Shown here one piece after another: positions 30,207 through 42,033 of a stretch of 64,000 bases of DNA; position 1 is the first letter of the stretch; each line of letters starts with the position of its first letter. Source of the DNA: Verrucomicrobiaceae bacterium (GTDB taxonomy: Bacteria > Verrucomicrobiota > Verrucomicrobiia > Verrucomicrobiales > Akkermansiaceae); NCBI GenBank assembly GCA_027491155.1, contig JAIXWR010000015.1:1-64000 (forward strand), given 5' to 3'. Position numbers and translations under genes: made by a program. Under the pieces are notes generated by a model. It saw nothing but the letters and a program-made list of their open reading frames with translations, was not told the origin of the DNA and did no database searches.

Positions 30207-30695
30207 ATGAAACTGGGCAGCTCCCTTCACCGCGGCCAGCACTTGTCCGGCAAGCGGCCGAAATCCCAGCGGGAGGTCGCGAAATGGCAGGATCTCCGCG
30301 CGCTGGCCCTGGCCCTGCCGATGCTGCTGGCCTGCTGTGCTCCGGACGCGGCGCCGCCGGCCGGACCGGTCGCCGGATGGAACGGGGACGAATCGCCGCA
30401 GTACCGGGCCGGCCACGGGGACGGCAGCCGCGACCGCCGCAGCGGCAAGCCGGCGCAGCCGGATGCGAGGAAGCCCGCGGCCGGCGGGGAAAGCTACCTT
30501 CAAGGCTACCGGGCCGGCTTTGCCAAGCCGCACGACAACCCGTGGAGCCGCCAGCGGGCCTGCGAGCTCGGAGAGCTGCGCGGCCGGGAAGACCGCCGGG
30601 CCGGACGTCCGATGGATCCCGACGGTTCCGCGACGATGGTTCCCGGCCCGGTCCGCGGGGATTTCCGGGAAGCTTACTTGGAAGCCTGGAACTGA
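30207..30695 (+). CDS. Hypothetical lipoprotein with GYxxG repeats
   Basis: This 162-residue frame contains a hydrophobic segment ending in a lipobox (LALALPMLLACC, Cys near residue 43) and a mature region with YRAGHGDG and YLQGYRAGFA motifs, then EAYLEAW at the end. The 30 residues before the hydrophobic core are long for a signal peptide, so the real start may be a non-ATG codon further in. Not recognised as a known family; the composition fits the genome. Confidence 0.55.
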   Translation: MKLGSSLHRGQHLSGKRPKSQREVAKWQDLRALALALPMLLACCAPDAAPPAGPVAGWNGDESPQYRAGHGDGSRDRRSGKPAQPDARKPAAGGESYLQGYRAGFAKPHDNPWSRQRACELGELRGREDRRAGRPMDPDGSATMVPGPVRGDFREAYLEAWN

Positions 30696-30799
30696 AGGAC
30701 GGTCCCGCCGCCCCGTCCATCCGCCATCCCGTTGCGCCGGCCCGTTTACAATGTCCTCACAGACGGCGCCGGAAATCGGAAAGCACGTGAAATTCCCTA

Positions 30800-30828
30800 T
30801 TGCCGGTCCATTTTTGAACGGGTAGGAC
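30800..30828 (+). promoter_or_regulatory. Housekeeping promoter, TTGCCG-N17-TAGGAC
   Basis: TTGCCG and TAGGAC are 17 bases apart and end 11 bases before the ATG at 30840. The 144-base gap is notably A+T-rich compared with its surroundings, which supports a promoter. Confidence 0.42.
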
Positions 30829-30839
30829 TCCCGCTGTAG

Positions 30840-32324
30840 ATGAATTCGATCTTACTAAAAACCCTTGCTGCGGCGTCGCTCGTGGCCGCCGCCCAAGCCG
30901 AGGTGCATGTACTCGGAGCCGTCTGGAAGGAAAGAGGACTGAGTGCCCCGGACGGCACCATCGTCCCGAATCCCGGAACCGTCGCCTCCACCCGCGGCTA
31001 CCTGATTTTCGACGAGACCCTCCTTTCATCGACCCCCGGGCCCGGCACCTTGATCCAGTACCGCGAGAACCGTTCGGGCGGCGTGATCCAGCGCATCTAC
31101 ACGATCGACAGCGATTTCCGCGAATTCAACGGCGACCTGATCCTAGGTGACTCCGGCGGCCGCCGGATCTACGGCCAGATCCACGCGCCGAACACCATCG
31201 CCAACGTGTCGGGTGCCATCATGCCCTACACCGGCTCCACGTTGTCGAGCGGCTACCCGAGCAAGCTGAAGTTCGACAACACCGTCTTCCAGATCGGCAC
31301 GGCGACGCCCCTCACCGGTCCCCGGGTCGTGAGCGTCGATCCGACCCTCGCCCGCTCCGTGATCAGCGGCAGCGCCAACGCGATCAACGTCGAGTCCACC
31401 ACCATCGCCACTGCCACCGCCGAGCTGGAAGCCCGCCTGATCAAGGCCGGCTACACCCGCGGTGCGACCATCCCGGTGATCACCACCGACCTTCCCGCCA
31501 CCCTCGCCCTGCAGGACGGGCAAGCCCAGGTGCTGAGCGTCGTCGTCGGCAATGCCTTCCCCGCCCCGACCTACCAGTGGTTCCGCAACGACGTGCCGGT
31601 GGCCACCACGCCGACCCTCACCGTCACCGGCGGCTTGACCGGAAGCGGCGCGGGCGTCTACCGCGTCGAGGTCAGCACCTCTGCCGGCACCGACGTCAGC
31701 GGCAACACCACCGTGACGCCCCTGCCTTACACCTTCACTACCAACCTGCCGGCGACCACCGCCCTGGTGGCCCAGAACTCCGCGATCCTGAGCGTGGTCC
31801 TTAACCCGCTTCCGATCGTCGAGCCGACCTACCAGTGGTTCAAGGGAACGACCGCCGTCCCGGCCAACATCGGAGGCAATTCCCCGACCCTGCGCGTGAT
31901 CGGTGGCGAGGCCGCGACCGGCGCCGGCACCTACCGCGTGGAAATCACCAGCTCCGCCGGCACCCTGGTCAGCGCCAACGCCGCGGTCACCGTGAACGCC
32001 ACCGTCGGCACCACCTTCGCCTTCACCACCAACACGCCGCGCACCTTCGCCGCGCCGTTTGCCACCCCGACCGCCATTCCCGGCGGCGTGGTCAACACGG
32101 CCTCGAACCCCGCGGTGGCTTCCCGCCAGTGGTTCAAGGCACCCACCAGCAACCCGACCAACTTCACGGCCATCCCGGCTGGTGAAGGCGGCATCAGCGC
32201 CACCTTCTCCGTGGTCGGAAATACCGCCGCCTCCAACGGCCCCGGCGTCTATCGCCTGGTCGTGACGAGCACCACCGGAACGACGATCACCAGCGTCGAC
32301 ACGGTCGTGACCTCGGGCCCCTGA
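30840..32324 (+). CDS. Secreted protein with three Ig-like repeats
   Basis: This 494-residue protein has a signal peptide (MNSILLKTLAAASLVAAAQA), an N-terminal domain of about 185 residues, and three Ig-like repeats. The repeats share PTYQWFRN / PTYQWFKG / SRQWFKAP and end GAGVYRVEVSTSAG / GAGTYRVEITSSAG / GPGVYRLVVTSTTG. Such repeats are surface or matrix modules in this phylum. No lysines or sorting signal appear at the C terminus. A 13-bp terminator follows 26 bases after the stop. Confidence 0.8.
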   Translation: MNSILLKTLAAASLVAAAQAEVHVLGAVWKERGLSAPDGTIVPNPGTVASTRGYLIFDETLLSSTPGPGTLIQYRENRSGGVIQRIYTIDSDFREFNGDLILGDSGGRRIYGQIHAPNTIANVSGAIMPYTGSTLSSGYPSKLKFDNTVFQIGTATPLTGPRVVSVDPTLARSVISGSANAINVESTTIATATAELEARLIKAGYTRGATIPVITTDLPATLALQDGQAQVLSVVVGNAFPAPTYQWFRNDVPVATTPTLTVTGGLTGSGAGVYRVEVSTSAGTDVSGNTTVTPLPYTFTTNLPATTALVAQNSAILSVVLNPLPIVEPTYQWFKGTTAVPANIGGNSPTLRVIGGEAATGAGTYRVEITSSAGTLVSANAAVTVNATVGTTFAFTTNTPRTFAAPFATPTAIPGGVVNTASNPAVASRQWFKAPTSNPTNFTAIPAGEGGISATFSVVGNTAASNGPGVYRLVVTSTTGTTITSVDTVVTSGP

Positions 32325-32350
32325 GGACTCCCGCCATCCTGAACCTTCCC

Positions 32351-32386
32351 ATCCCGCCAAGCGTCACCACGCTTGGCGGGATTTTC
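32351..32386 (+). terminator. Strong Rho-independent terminator
   Basis: ATCCCGCCAAGCG and CGCTTGGCGGGAT form a perfect 13-bp stem around a 6-base loop and are followed by TTTC. It ends the Ig-repeat gene and lies immediately before the next gene, whose ATG is at 32392. Confidence 0.9.
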
Positions 32387-32391
32387 GTCCC

Positions 32392-32973
32392 ATGAAGTTC
32401 TCCCGTCCGATTCTCGCCGGTTCCGCCCTCGCACTGCTGGGGCTGGTTCTCGTCTGGACCGCCGGTCCGGACGGCGAAACCGCGGGTCCGGTTCCGCCGG
32501 AAACACAGGGAGCCAAAGCCAAGACGGGAAACAGCGCGCCGCCACCCGACGCCAAATACTCCCGCGGCGACCGGACCCGGGAAGGCTCCGATTCCCCGGA
32601 CGCCAAGACCCTGAAGCTGCTCTGGGCGCGCGGACGCGGCCAGGAACTGCTCGTCGCGCTCGACCAGCTATCGGAGCGCGCGGATGACGACGATTGGCGG
32701 CAGGTGGCCGGCGTCCTGGTCGAGCAAGCGGCGAGCGACGGACGCCACGAGATCGCCACCTACCTGCTGGCCACCGGACACGCGGCCCCCGAAAAGGTGC
32801 GACTGTCGATCTACGCCGCGGCGATGGACAATCCGGACGAAGGGATCCGCAGCAGCGCCCGGCTGGAGCTGCTGAATCTCACCGGCCGGGAATTCGAATC
32901 CCGGCAGGAAGCGGAAGCGTGGATCGCATCACGGCCCGCGGCCCCGGACGATGATCCCGAAGACGGGCAGTGA
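32392..32973 (+). CDS. Hypothetical membrane-anchored protein
   Basis: This 193-residue protein has an N-terminal hydrophobic segment (ILAGSALALLGLVLVW), a Pro/Lys linker and a C-terminal helical domain (LLVALDQLSERADDDDWRQV, KVRLSIYAAAMDNPDEGIRS) resembling helical repeats. The ATG comes six bases after a strong terminator, so it needs its own promoter or read-through. Function unknown. Confidence 0.7.
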   Translation: MKFSRPILAGSALALLGLVLVWTAGPDGETAGPVPPETQGAKAKTGNSAPPPDAKYSRGDRTREGSDSPDAKTLKLLWARGRGQELLVALDQLSERADDDDWRQVAGVLVEQAASDGRHEIATYLLATGHAAPEKVRLSIYAAAMDNPDEGIRSSARLELLNLTGREFESRQEAEAWIASRPAAPDDDPEDGQ

Positions 32974-32989
32974 GGCACCGCTGGCCGGC

Positions 32990-33166
32990 TCAGTAGGTCG
33001 GCAGCGATTCCTGCTGCTGCTCGCCGCCGTCCCAGGTGCGGCCGTGGGCCTTGTTTTCCATGCCGGTGCCGAGCAGGCGCAGGTCGCGGCCGAAACCAAT
33101 CGCGGTGTTGCAGGAGCTGAGGGTAACGACGGCGGCAAGCGCCAGGAAGGTAAGCAGCTTCTTCAT
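32990..33166 (-). CDS. Entericidin-like small lipoprotein
   Basis: This 58-residue protein has a lipoprotein signal peptide MKKLLTFLALAAVVTLSSC with the lipid-modified Cys at residue 19, then NTAIGFGRDLRLLGTG and a short polar tail. The pattern matches the entericidin EcnA/EcnB family of tiny envelope lipoproteins. The start at 33166 is the signal peptide; a promoter-like pair lies eight bases upstream. Confidence 0.82.
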   Translation of the reverse strand: MKKLLTFLALAAVVTLSSCNTAIGFGRDLRLLGTGMENKAHGRTWDGGEQQQESLPTY

Positions 33167-33174
33167 GACAAGAC

Positions 33175-33202
33175 GTGGTAACGCGAATTCACAGCGATGC
33201 AA
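33175..33202 (-). promoter_or_regulatory. Housekeeping promoter, TTGCAT-N16-TACCAC
   Basis: The minus strand has TTGCAT and TACCAC 16 bases apart, eight bases before the entericidin ATG. The -10 match is moderate; assigned mainly because the layout repeats in other genes. Confidence 0.35.
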
Positions 33203-33206
33203 TCGT

Positions 33207-34382
33207 CTAGTTTTCCTTAAGCATTTTCCGCAAATTGACGATTTCCTCGCGAAGCTCGAAGACGGAATCCCGCAGCGCCTCGAGGGCCCGCGAGTGATCG
33301 CCGTCGTCCGCCGCCCCGATCAGCTCGGAACACGCCGAAAGGGCGTCGTTCTGCCAGCCCAGGCAGCGCTTCAACATGGCCAGGACATAGCCGGTTTCCC
33401 GCTCGTAGTCCCCGTTCAAAGCCCCGGCGAGCTTCCCTGAAACCTGCATCAGCGCCGAGTTCAGCAGCGCCGCCGCCGGATGCTCGCCGCCGGCCCGGGT
33501 CAGGTCGATCCCCCGGATCACCAGTTCTTGCGCCCTGGACTGGAGAGGGTGCTGGCGGAACTCCGGCTCGTCCTGCCAGTCGGCTTCCTCCCCTTCCTCC
33601 GCTTCGTCTTCTTCCACCCAGGCGGGCTCGGCCGCGGCGGGTGCCTCGCTTTCCTCGGCCAAGGCTTCCAACAGCCCGTCCCAGCCCATCGCGAAGGCCT
33701 CCTTCCGCTCGGCGTCCGGATCGTCGAGATACTTCTCCAGCACCTCCTGGTAGGCATCCGCCAGCCGGTCGGACTCCTTCAAACGCTCTTCCCACTGGAA
33801 CTCGTCCTCCTCCTCGCCGCTGTCGATCCGCCGGTCGCCGGCCGGCTCGATCCGCCGGACCAGCGCGTTCATGAAATCCCTCATCGCCTGCATGTTGGCG
33901 AGCTTCTGGGCCTCCTCCGCGTCCTCGTCCATCTCCCAGACCCGCTCGGAAAGCTCGAGCTCGAAGTCGCAGGTCTCGATCACCACCCGCCCGTTCGCCT
34001 CGCTGAACCACTCGAGATAAAGCGTGTTCTTCCAGCAATACGGAATCTCCTGCCGGGCGGCGTAGAGCGCGGCCACCTCTTCTTCCGACACCAACGCCAC
34101 CTTGTTCTTCCGCGAGGCCGTCATGTCGCCGACCAGCCCGCGCTGCAGCGGCGAAAGATCCGCCCCGGCCTGGGGCCTGGGCTGCGGGTTGCGGAAGGTC
34201 AGGCGCGTCCCCGCCAGGTCCCGCCAGCAGTCGCCCTGCAGCTCGAGCCTCACCGGCTCCTCGCGGCCAAGCACCCACAAGCGGCCCGAGGTCTTGCCCT
34301 CGACCGTGTTGTCGATTTCGCCGCGCACCACGGCATCATCGATCCGCCAAGCCACGGCCCGGACTTTCTGACTTCCAGCCAT
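33207..34382 (-). CDS. Conserved-looking acidic hypothetical protein
   Basis: This 391-residue soluble protein has an N-terminal beta-rich domain (VVRGEIDNTVEGKTSGRLWV, RLTFRNPQPRPQ), a middle region, a very acidic low-complexity stretch (EEDEAEEGEEADWQDEPEFR) and a C-terminal helical part ending in a coiled coil (SVFELREEIVNLRKMLKEN). No catalytic motif or signal peptide is visible. I do not recognise the family. It is divergent from the RseP gene. Confidence 0.8.
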   Translation of the reverse strand: MAGSQKVRAVAWRIDDAVVRGEIDNTVEGKTSGRLWVLGREEPVRLELQGDCWRDLAGTRLTFRNPQPRPQAGADLSPLQRGLVGDMTASRKNKVALVSEEEVAALYAARQEIPYCWKNTLYLEWFSEANGRVVIETCDFELELSERVWEMDEDAEEAQKLANMQAMRDFMNALVRRIEPAGDRRIDSGEEEDEFQWEERLKESDRLADAYQEVLEKYLDDPDAERKEAFAMGWDGLLEALAEESEAPAAAEPAWVEEDEAEEGEEADWQDEPEFRQHPLQSRAQELVIRGIDLTRAGGEHPAAALLNSALMQVSGKLAGALNGDYERETGYVLAMLKRCLGWQNDALSACSELIGAADDGDHSRALEALRDSVFELREEIVNLRKMLKEN

Positions 34383-34422
34383 GCCGCGTCAATCCCGTTG
34401 GGCCTTGGGAAAGTTTAACTTC

Positions 34423-34450
34423 TTGAAGACTTGACTGTTCCGGCTAGGGT
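34423..34450 (+). promoter_or_regulatory. Housekeeping promoter, TTGAAG-N16-TAGGGT
   Basis: TTGAAG and TAGGGT are 16 bases apart, 15 bases before the ATG at 34466, in an A+T-rich patch within the divergent region. A second TTGACT lies inside the spacer at 34431. Confidence 0.38.
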
Positions 34451-34465
34451 TGCGCCGCCACCCTC

Positions 34466-35905
34466 ATGCTCGCCACTTTTCTCAAAGACGCCCTTTTTGT
34501 CACCTCCCTGGTCCTGGTGGTGATCCTGATCTTCAACCTGATGATCTTCGTCCACGAGCTCGGCCACTACTGGGCCGCGAAGTGGCGGGGGCTCAAGATC
34601 GACCGCTTCCAGATCTGGTTCGGCAAGCCGATCTGGAGCAAGACCATCAACGGCGTGCAATACGGCCTCGGCTGGATCCCCGCGGGCGGCTTCGTCGCCC
34701 TGCCGCAGATGGCCCCGATGGAGGCGATCGAAGGCGGCAACCTCGACCGCGAGCCGCTGCCGCCGATCACGCCGCTCGACAAGATCATCGTCGCTTTCGC
34801 CGGACCGCTCTTCTCCTTCCTGCTCGCCCTGACCGCCGCGATCGGCGTAGCCACCTTCGGCAAGCCGGCCGACATCGTGCCCACCACCACCATCGGCTGG
34901 GTCGAGCCGGGCAGCCCGGGCGAGAAAGCCGGCCTCCAGCGCGGCGACAAGGTCACCGCGATCAACGGCGTGCCCGTCAGCGTCTGGGAAGGCACGCTGG
35001 ACAGCATCCAGCTCAACATCGTCACCAGCCGCGGCACGCACATCGAGTTCACCGTCGACCGCCCCGGCGAGGGCGTGAAAACCCTTCACTCCACCTTCGA
35101 GATCCCGGAAACCAAGTGGTGGCAGCGCCGCGCGGTGCGCAAGGTGGGCATCGAGCCGATCGGCAAGGGGCCGGTCACCGTCGCCGCTTTCTTTGGCAAG
35201 AATCCCCCCGCCCAACTCGCCGGCCTCCAGGTGGGCGACGTGGTCAAGTCCTTGAACGGCGTGCCGGTGGTGTCCGACATGCAGGTCATCCACACCCTGG
35301 GCAAGAACGGCGAGAAACCGGTGGAGATCGGCTACGAACGCGACGGCACGCCCGGCACGGTGACCGTGACGCCGGCCTTTCCGGTCAATCCGGTGGACGA
35401 TCCGCCGCGCGCCATGATCGGTGCCCAGTTCAACGAGGAGATCGAAGTGAACCGGGAGATCATCAAGCCGGGCCTCGGCAAACAGATCACCGACACCGTG
35501 AAGATGATGTGGATCACCATCGTCAGCGTGGTTTCCCCCGATTCCAGCATCGGCGTGCAGCATCTCAGCGGTCCGATCGGCATCGGCAAGCTGCAGTACT
35601 TCCAGCTCCAGATGGACTACCCGCTGCTGCGGATCATGGCTTTCCTGGTGCTGCTAAACATCAACCTGGCCATCCTCAACCTGCTGCCTTTCCCCGTGCT
35701 CGACGGCGGCCACATCGTGCTGGCCACGATGGAATGGATCGCCAAGCGCCCGGTCCGGGTGAAGCTGCTGGAAGTGATCCAGATGGCCTTCGTCTTCCTG
35801 CTGTTCGGCGTGATGCTCTATGTCAGCTCGAAGGATTTCTTCGACGACTTCGGCCGCGGCGGCGGCGGGAAAAAGCCGGCGGAATACGTGTTCCCGGAAC
35901 CCTGA
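34466..35905 (+). CDS. rseP: RIP zinc metalloprotease (RseP/site-2 protease)
   Basis: This inner-membrane protease cleaves transmembrane substrates such as anti-sigma factors. The 479-residue protein has the zinc motif HELGH at residues 30-34 in the first membrane helix, two PDZ domains (EPGSPGEKAGLQRGDKVTAI and NPPAQLAGLQVGDVVKSLNG), and the second metal-binding motif NLLPFPVLDGGH in a later helix. Length and order are normal for RseP. The downstream trmL converges on it. Confidence 0.95.
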   Translation: MLATFLKDALFVTSLVLVVILIFNLMIFVHELGHYWAAKWRGLKIDRFQIWFGKPIWSKTINGVQYGLGWIPAGGFVALPQMAPMEAIEGGNLDREPLPPITPLDKIIVAFAGPLFSFLLALTAAIGVATFGKPADIVPTTTIGWVEPGSPGEKAGLQRGDKVTAINGVPVSVWEGTLDSIQLNIVTSRGTHIEFTVDRPGEGVKTLHSTFEIPETKWWQRRAVRKVGIEPIGKGPVTVAAFFGKNPPAQLAGLQVGDVVKSLNGVPVVSDMQVIHTLGKNGEKPVEIGYERDGTPGTVTVTPAFPVNPVDDPPRAMIGAQFNEEIEVNREIIKPGLGKQITDTVKMMWITIVSVVSPDSSIGVQHLSGPIGIGKLQYFQLQMDYPLLRIMAFLVLLNINLAILNLLPFPVLDGGHIVLATMEWIAKRPVRVKLLEVIQMAFVFLLFGVMLYVSSKDFFDDFGRGGGGKKPAEYVFPEP

Positions 35906-35938
35906 GGAAGGCTCCATGGACTGCAGGGACTCGTCACT

Positions 35939-36400
35939 TCAGTCCAGGTTGCCCGCCTGCCGCACCGCCTCGTAAAGGACGATCGCGACCGCCGTGGCCA
36001 GGTTCAGGCTGCGCGTCCCGCCTTCGGCCATCGGAATCCTCACCGCCTGTTCTCCCGCCGCGCGGATCATCGCTTCGGGCAAGCCTTTCGTCTCGCAGCC
36101 GAAGACGAGGTAGTCGCCGTCCTTGAAGCCCGCGTCCCAATGCGCTCCGGCTGCTTTCGTGCTCAGCAGCCAGAAGCGCGCCGCAGGATCGGCCGCCGCC
36201 TGCAGTTCGGCAAAGCTGTCCCACATCCGCAGGTCGACCTCCGGCCAGTAGTCGAGCCCGGCCCGCTTGACCTGCTTGTCGTCGAGCGAAAACCCCAGCG
36301 GCCGCACCAGGTGCAGCCGCGAACCCGTGGCCAGCGCCAGCCGGCCGGCCGAGCCGGTGTTGTGCGGGATCTCGGGGTGGACGAGGACGATGTGGAACAT
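35939..36400 (-). CDS. trmL: tRNA (cytidine/uridine-34 2'-O)-methyltransferase
   Basis: TrmL methylates the wobble ribose of certain leucine tRNAs using S-adenosylmethionine. The 153-residue SPOUT protein shows HPEIPHNTGSAGRLALATGS, YLVFGCETKGLPEAM and the C-terminal knot SLNLATAVAIVLYEAVRQ. Length is normal. It starts seven bases after the S46 peptidase stop, so the two form an operon. Confidence 0.95.
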   Translation of the reverse strand: MFHIVLVHPEIPHNTGSAGRLALATGSRLHLVRPLGFSLDDKQVKRAGLDYWPEVDLRMWDSFAELQAAADPAARFWLLSTKAAGAHWDAGFKDGDYLVFGCETKGLPEAMIRAAGEQAVRIPMAEGGTRSLNLATAVAIVLYEAVRQAGNLD

Positions 36401-36407
36401 GATTTTG

Positions 36408-38462
<2,055 letters not shown>

Positions 38463-38470
38463 GGCCGGGG

Positions 38471-38498
38471 ACGATAGGCAAAGCGCGGGTGGGCGCAA
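38471..38498 (-). promoter_or_regulatory. Housekeeping promoter, TTGCGC-N16-TATCGT
   Basis: The minus strand has TTGCGC and TATCGT 16 bases apart; the -10 box ends eight bases before the S46 ATG. Transcription would begin at about the start codon. Confidence 0.45.
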
Positions 38499-38627
38499 TC
38501 CCTCGCAAGCCACCGGGAGCGCCGGCTTCAACCCGGTGCCTTCGGGGCTTGGAAGGCGGGTCCTTCCGATCTGCCGGCCACGGATCGCACTAGTGGCCGA
38601 TCTTCGGTCGAAAGGGTGGGGGAGGCT

Positions 38628-40619
38628 TCAGCCGCAGCCCTTGCGACGTCCCGCCTCGGCATTCCGACCGACTTCCCACACCGCCAGGAACTCCCGGGCA
38701 GCGGCAGGATCGTTCAGGATCACCGGCCCGCCTTGCAGGCTTCCGCCGCGGAACTCCGCCAGATCCGCCACCTTCGCCTTGCGCAGGATCCTCAGCCGCC
38801 CGGACCGGTTCGGCGCGGATTTCTTCATCAACTCCAGCGCCACCCGGCCCATCGTCATCCGCACGTTCAGCTCGACGACCTGCTTCAAGGCAAGCCTGCC
38901 GTCCGCTTCGCGATAAACCATCGCATCCACCCCCAGCGGCCCGACATAACCCGGCACGACTTCCTTCAGCACCGCCGGGATCCTCTCTTGATACCACTCC
39001 ATCACCTTCGCCTCGCGATGCAGGAAAGCCGCGACCTCCGGGTCGAGCAGGCTCGCCCATTTCGGCGAGACCCGCGTGCCGAGGAAACGCCCTGCGGCAT
39101 CGTTCTCCATGCAGGTCAGCCCGACCAGCTCGGCGCGTCCCGCGGCGTCCATCTCGTAGAGCGCGGAGAAATCCAGCACCCGCTCCCGCCACGGCTCCAC
39201 CGTCACGCCGCCGTGCGCCGCGATCGTGTTGCGCAGCCAGTTCCGCGTCGCTTCTTCCGGGCTGTCGCGGTTGATCCGCTTGTGCCCGCGCCCGGCATGG
39301 GAAAAGGCCGCCTTCGCCAGCGCCTGGCCGCCTTCCAGCAGCCCGGCCACCGCTGCCATCGCCTCGTCCTCGCTCCGGCAGAACGCCGCGATCTCCGGTA
39401 AACCTAGTAATTCCTCCAGCCGCAGCCCGATCGCCTTAGAGAACCACTCCCGCGGCAGCGACTCCCGCCATTGCCACGGCATGCCCGGCGACACCTCGCC
39501 CGCCAGTTCCTTGAGGAAACCGCACGCATCCGGCGTCCACGCCCAGGGCCGCAGACCCCCGAGCTTGCGCCCCTTGAGCTCCTCCATGGAAAGGATCTCC
39601 GGCAGCTCGAAGCCCGCGCGCTTCAACTCCGCCCGGTGCTCCCGCGACGGCGGCTTGCGCAGCAGCGCCACGTCGTCCTTGCGGCACCAGCCGGCGATCA
39701 GCATCTCGAGGTCCTCCTCCAGCGCGACCTCGGTCTTGTCCGGTTGGTAGCGTGCCGGCATCGCGTGGCCCTCGGCGTTCGGATTGAACCAATGCACCAC
39801 CGGTGTCCGTCCGCGCGACTGCTCGCAGACTTCGAGGTGCCGGATGAAATCCTCGTCCAGCCCCGCCAGCCGCCGGCCCTCCGCGTTGAAGGGCGCGACG
39901 CCTTTCGCTCGAACAGGAGCCAGCGGGAAGACCAGCGACTTGCGGAACGCCTCCCAATCCGTGCTCCCTTGCTCCTTCCAGCGGCGGAACCACTTCACGC
40001 CGTGCCCGACGTGGCCGATCTCGTCCTGATAGATCTTCTCCAGCACCGCCGCGGTGGCGTTGTCGCCGACCTCGCGGAACAAGGCCGCGTAGTGTTTGGA
40101 GAAATCGAGATTCGCCTGCTCGAAGGTCAGGTTCAGCCGCGTCACGAAGTCCAGCGGCGTTTCCATCGGCGCGATGATCCGCCAGAAGTAGTCGTTCACC
40201 GGCAGCTCGCCGAACGCGATCCCGCATTCCTTCATCCGCCGCACGTACATCGCCGTGTGCATCTGTTCCTCCCGCATTGCCGCATAGACCCCGGCCCGAT
40301 ACTCCTTCGGCGCGTCGGGGAATTTCAGCAGCACCAGCGCCATCAGCTCCGCCGCCAGCAGCTCGTGGTTCGCCAGGAAATGCAGCATCACCCCGCGCTC
40401 GCGGTCGTCGTCCAGCCGGTGGATCCCCGGGAAATCCACCCGCACGCCCTTCGCGCACACCCTCAGCTCCCGCGGCCGTCCCGGCCCGTCCGGCAACGCG
40501 ATCGCCGGTCCGGGCGCATCGTCCGCCGCGTCCCGCGGGGCGAGCGCCAGCTTCTCCTCCAGCGTTTCCGCGAAGAGCAGGCGTTCGGCGGCGGCGCGCA
40601 TCTGCATGGGACCGATCAT
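38628..40619 (-). CDS. DUF455 ferritin-like protein fused to an ATP-grasp-like domain
   Basis: This 663-residue protein begins with a DUF455 domain: [40 protein letters not shown], and [18 protein letters not shown], whose repeated E-H pairs are diiron-type ligands of the ferritin-like fold. The C-terminal half contains [16 protein letters not shown] and [17 protein letters not shown], the metal-binding end of an ATP-grasp fold. An oxidase or hydroxylase domain joined to a ligase is unusual. The reaction is unknown. It follows rlmN after a 112-base gap with two hairpins. Confidence 0.82.
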   Translation of the reverse strand: MIGPMQMRAAAERLLFAETLEEKLALAPRDAADDAPGPAIALPDGPGRPRELRVCAKGVRVDFPGIHRLDDDRERGVMLHFLANHELLAAELMALVLLKFPDAPKEYRAGVYAAMREEQMHTAMYVRRMKECGIAFGELPVNDYFWRIIAPMETPLDFVTRLNLTFEQANLDFSKHYAALFREVGDNATAAVLEKIYQDEIGHVGHGVKWFRRWKEQGSTDWEAFRKSLVFPLAPVRAKGVAPFNAEGRRLAGLDEDFIRHLEVCEQSRGRTPVVHWFNPNAEGHAMPARYQPDKTEVALEEDLEMLIAGWCRKDDVALLRKPPSREHRAELKRAGFELPEILSMEELKGRKLGGLRPWAWTPDACGFLKELAGEVSPGMPWQWRESLPREWFSKAIGLRLEELLGLPEIAAFCRSEDEAMAAVAGLLEGGQALAKAAFSHAGRGHKRINRDSPEEATRNWLRNTIAAHGGVTVEPWRERVLDFSALYEMDAAGRAELVGLTCMENDAAGRFLGTRVSPKWASLLDPEVAAFLHREAKVMEWYQERIPAVLKEVVPGYVGPLGVDAMVYREADGRLALKQVVELNVRMTMGRVALELMKKSAPNRSGRLRILRKAKVADLAEFRGGSLQGGPVILNDPAAAREFLAVWEVGRNAEAGRRKGCG

Positions 40620-40678
40620 CGGGATGGGGCCGCTTCGACATCAAACTCGAAATCCCCTCACGACCAGGATCTCGATCT

Positions 40679-40697
40679 GCAGGCTTCGAAAGCCTGC
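40679..40697. repeat. REP-like palindrome after rlmN
   Basis: GCAGGCTT and AAGCCTGC form a perfect 8-bp stem around CGA. There is no T-run on either strand, so a terminator role is doubtful. Confidence 0.6.
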
Positions 40698-40700
40698 GAC

Positions 40701-40731
40701 ACTTGAAATCCGGCGACGGGATCGCCGATTT

Positions 40732-40737
<6 letters not shown>
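40701..40737 (-). other. Hairpin covering the rlmN stop codon
   Basis: ACTTGAAA-TC-CGGCGA and TCGCCG-AT-TTTCAAGT are near-perfect inverted arms around CGGGA. The stop codon of rlmN lies in one arm. It could stabilise or terminate the message but lacks a U-tract. Confidence 0.6.
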
Positions 40738-41820
<1,083 letters not shown>

Positions 41821-41891
41821 CGTGCCGCCCTTCCATCCTCCCGCCTCGATCCATCATCAAGCCCGATTTGCCTCGGCGCAGGCCTTGGACT

Positions 41892-41909
41892 GCGGCAGAC
41901 ATCTGCCGC
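41892..41909. repeat. REP-like palindrome between rlmN and the GH95 gene
   Basis: GCGGCAG and CTGCCGC form a perfect 7-bp stem around ACAT. A second, looser GGCAG/CTGC repeat follows. The surrounding 213-base divergent region has no credible gene. Confidence 0.55.
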
Positions 41910-42033
41910 TTTCGGCAGGCAGCCTGCTGCCGTGAAGCACGGGCTGCGTCGCTCCACGCCGTCCGTGTGCCCCGGTCTTTTCCTCGAAATACCCGGCGCT
42001 CCCGCCGTATACCGCTCCCGGCCCGCCGTTCCC

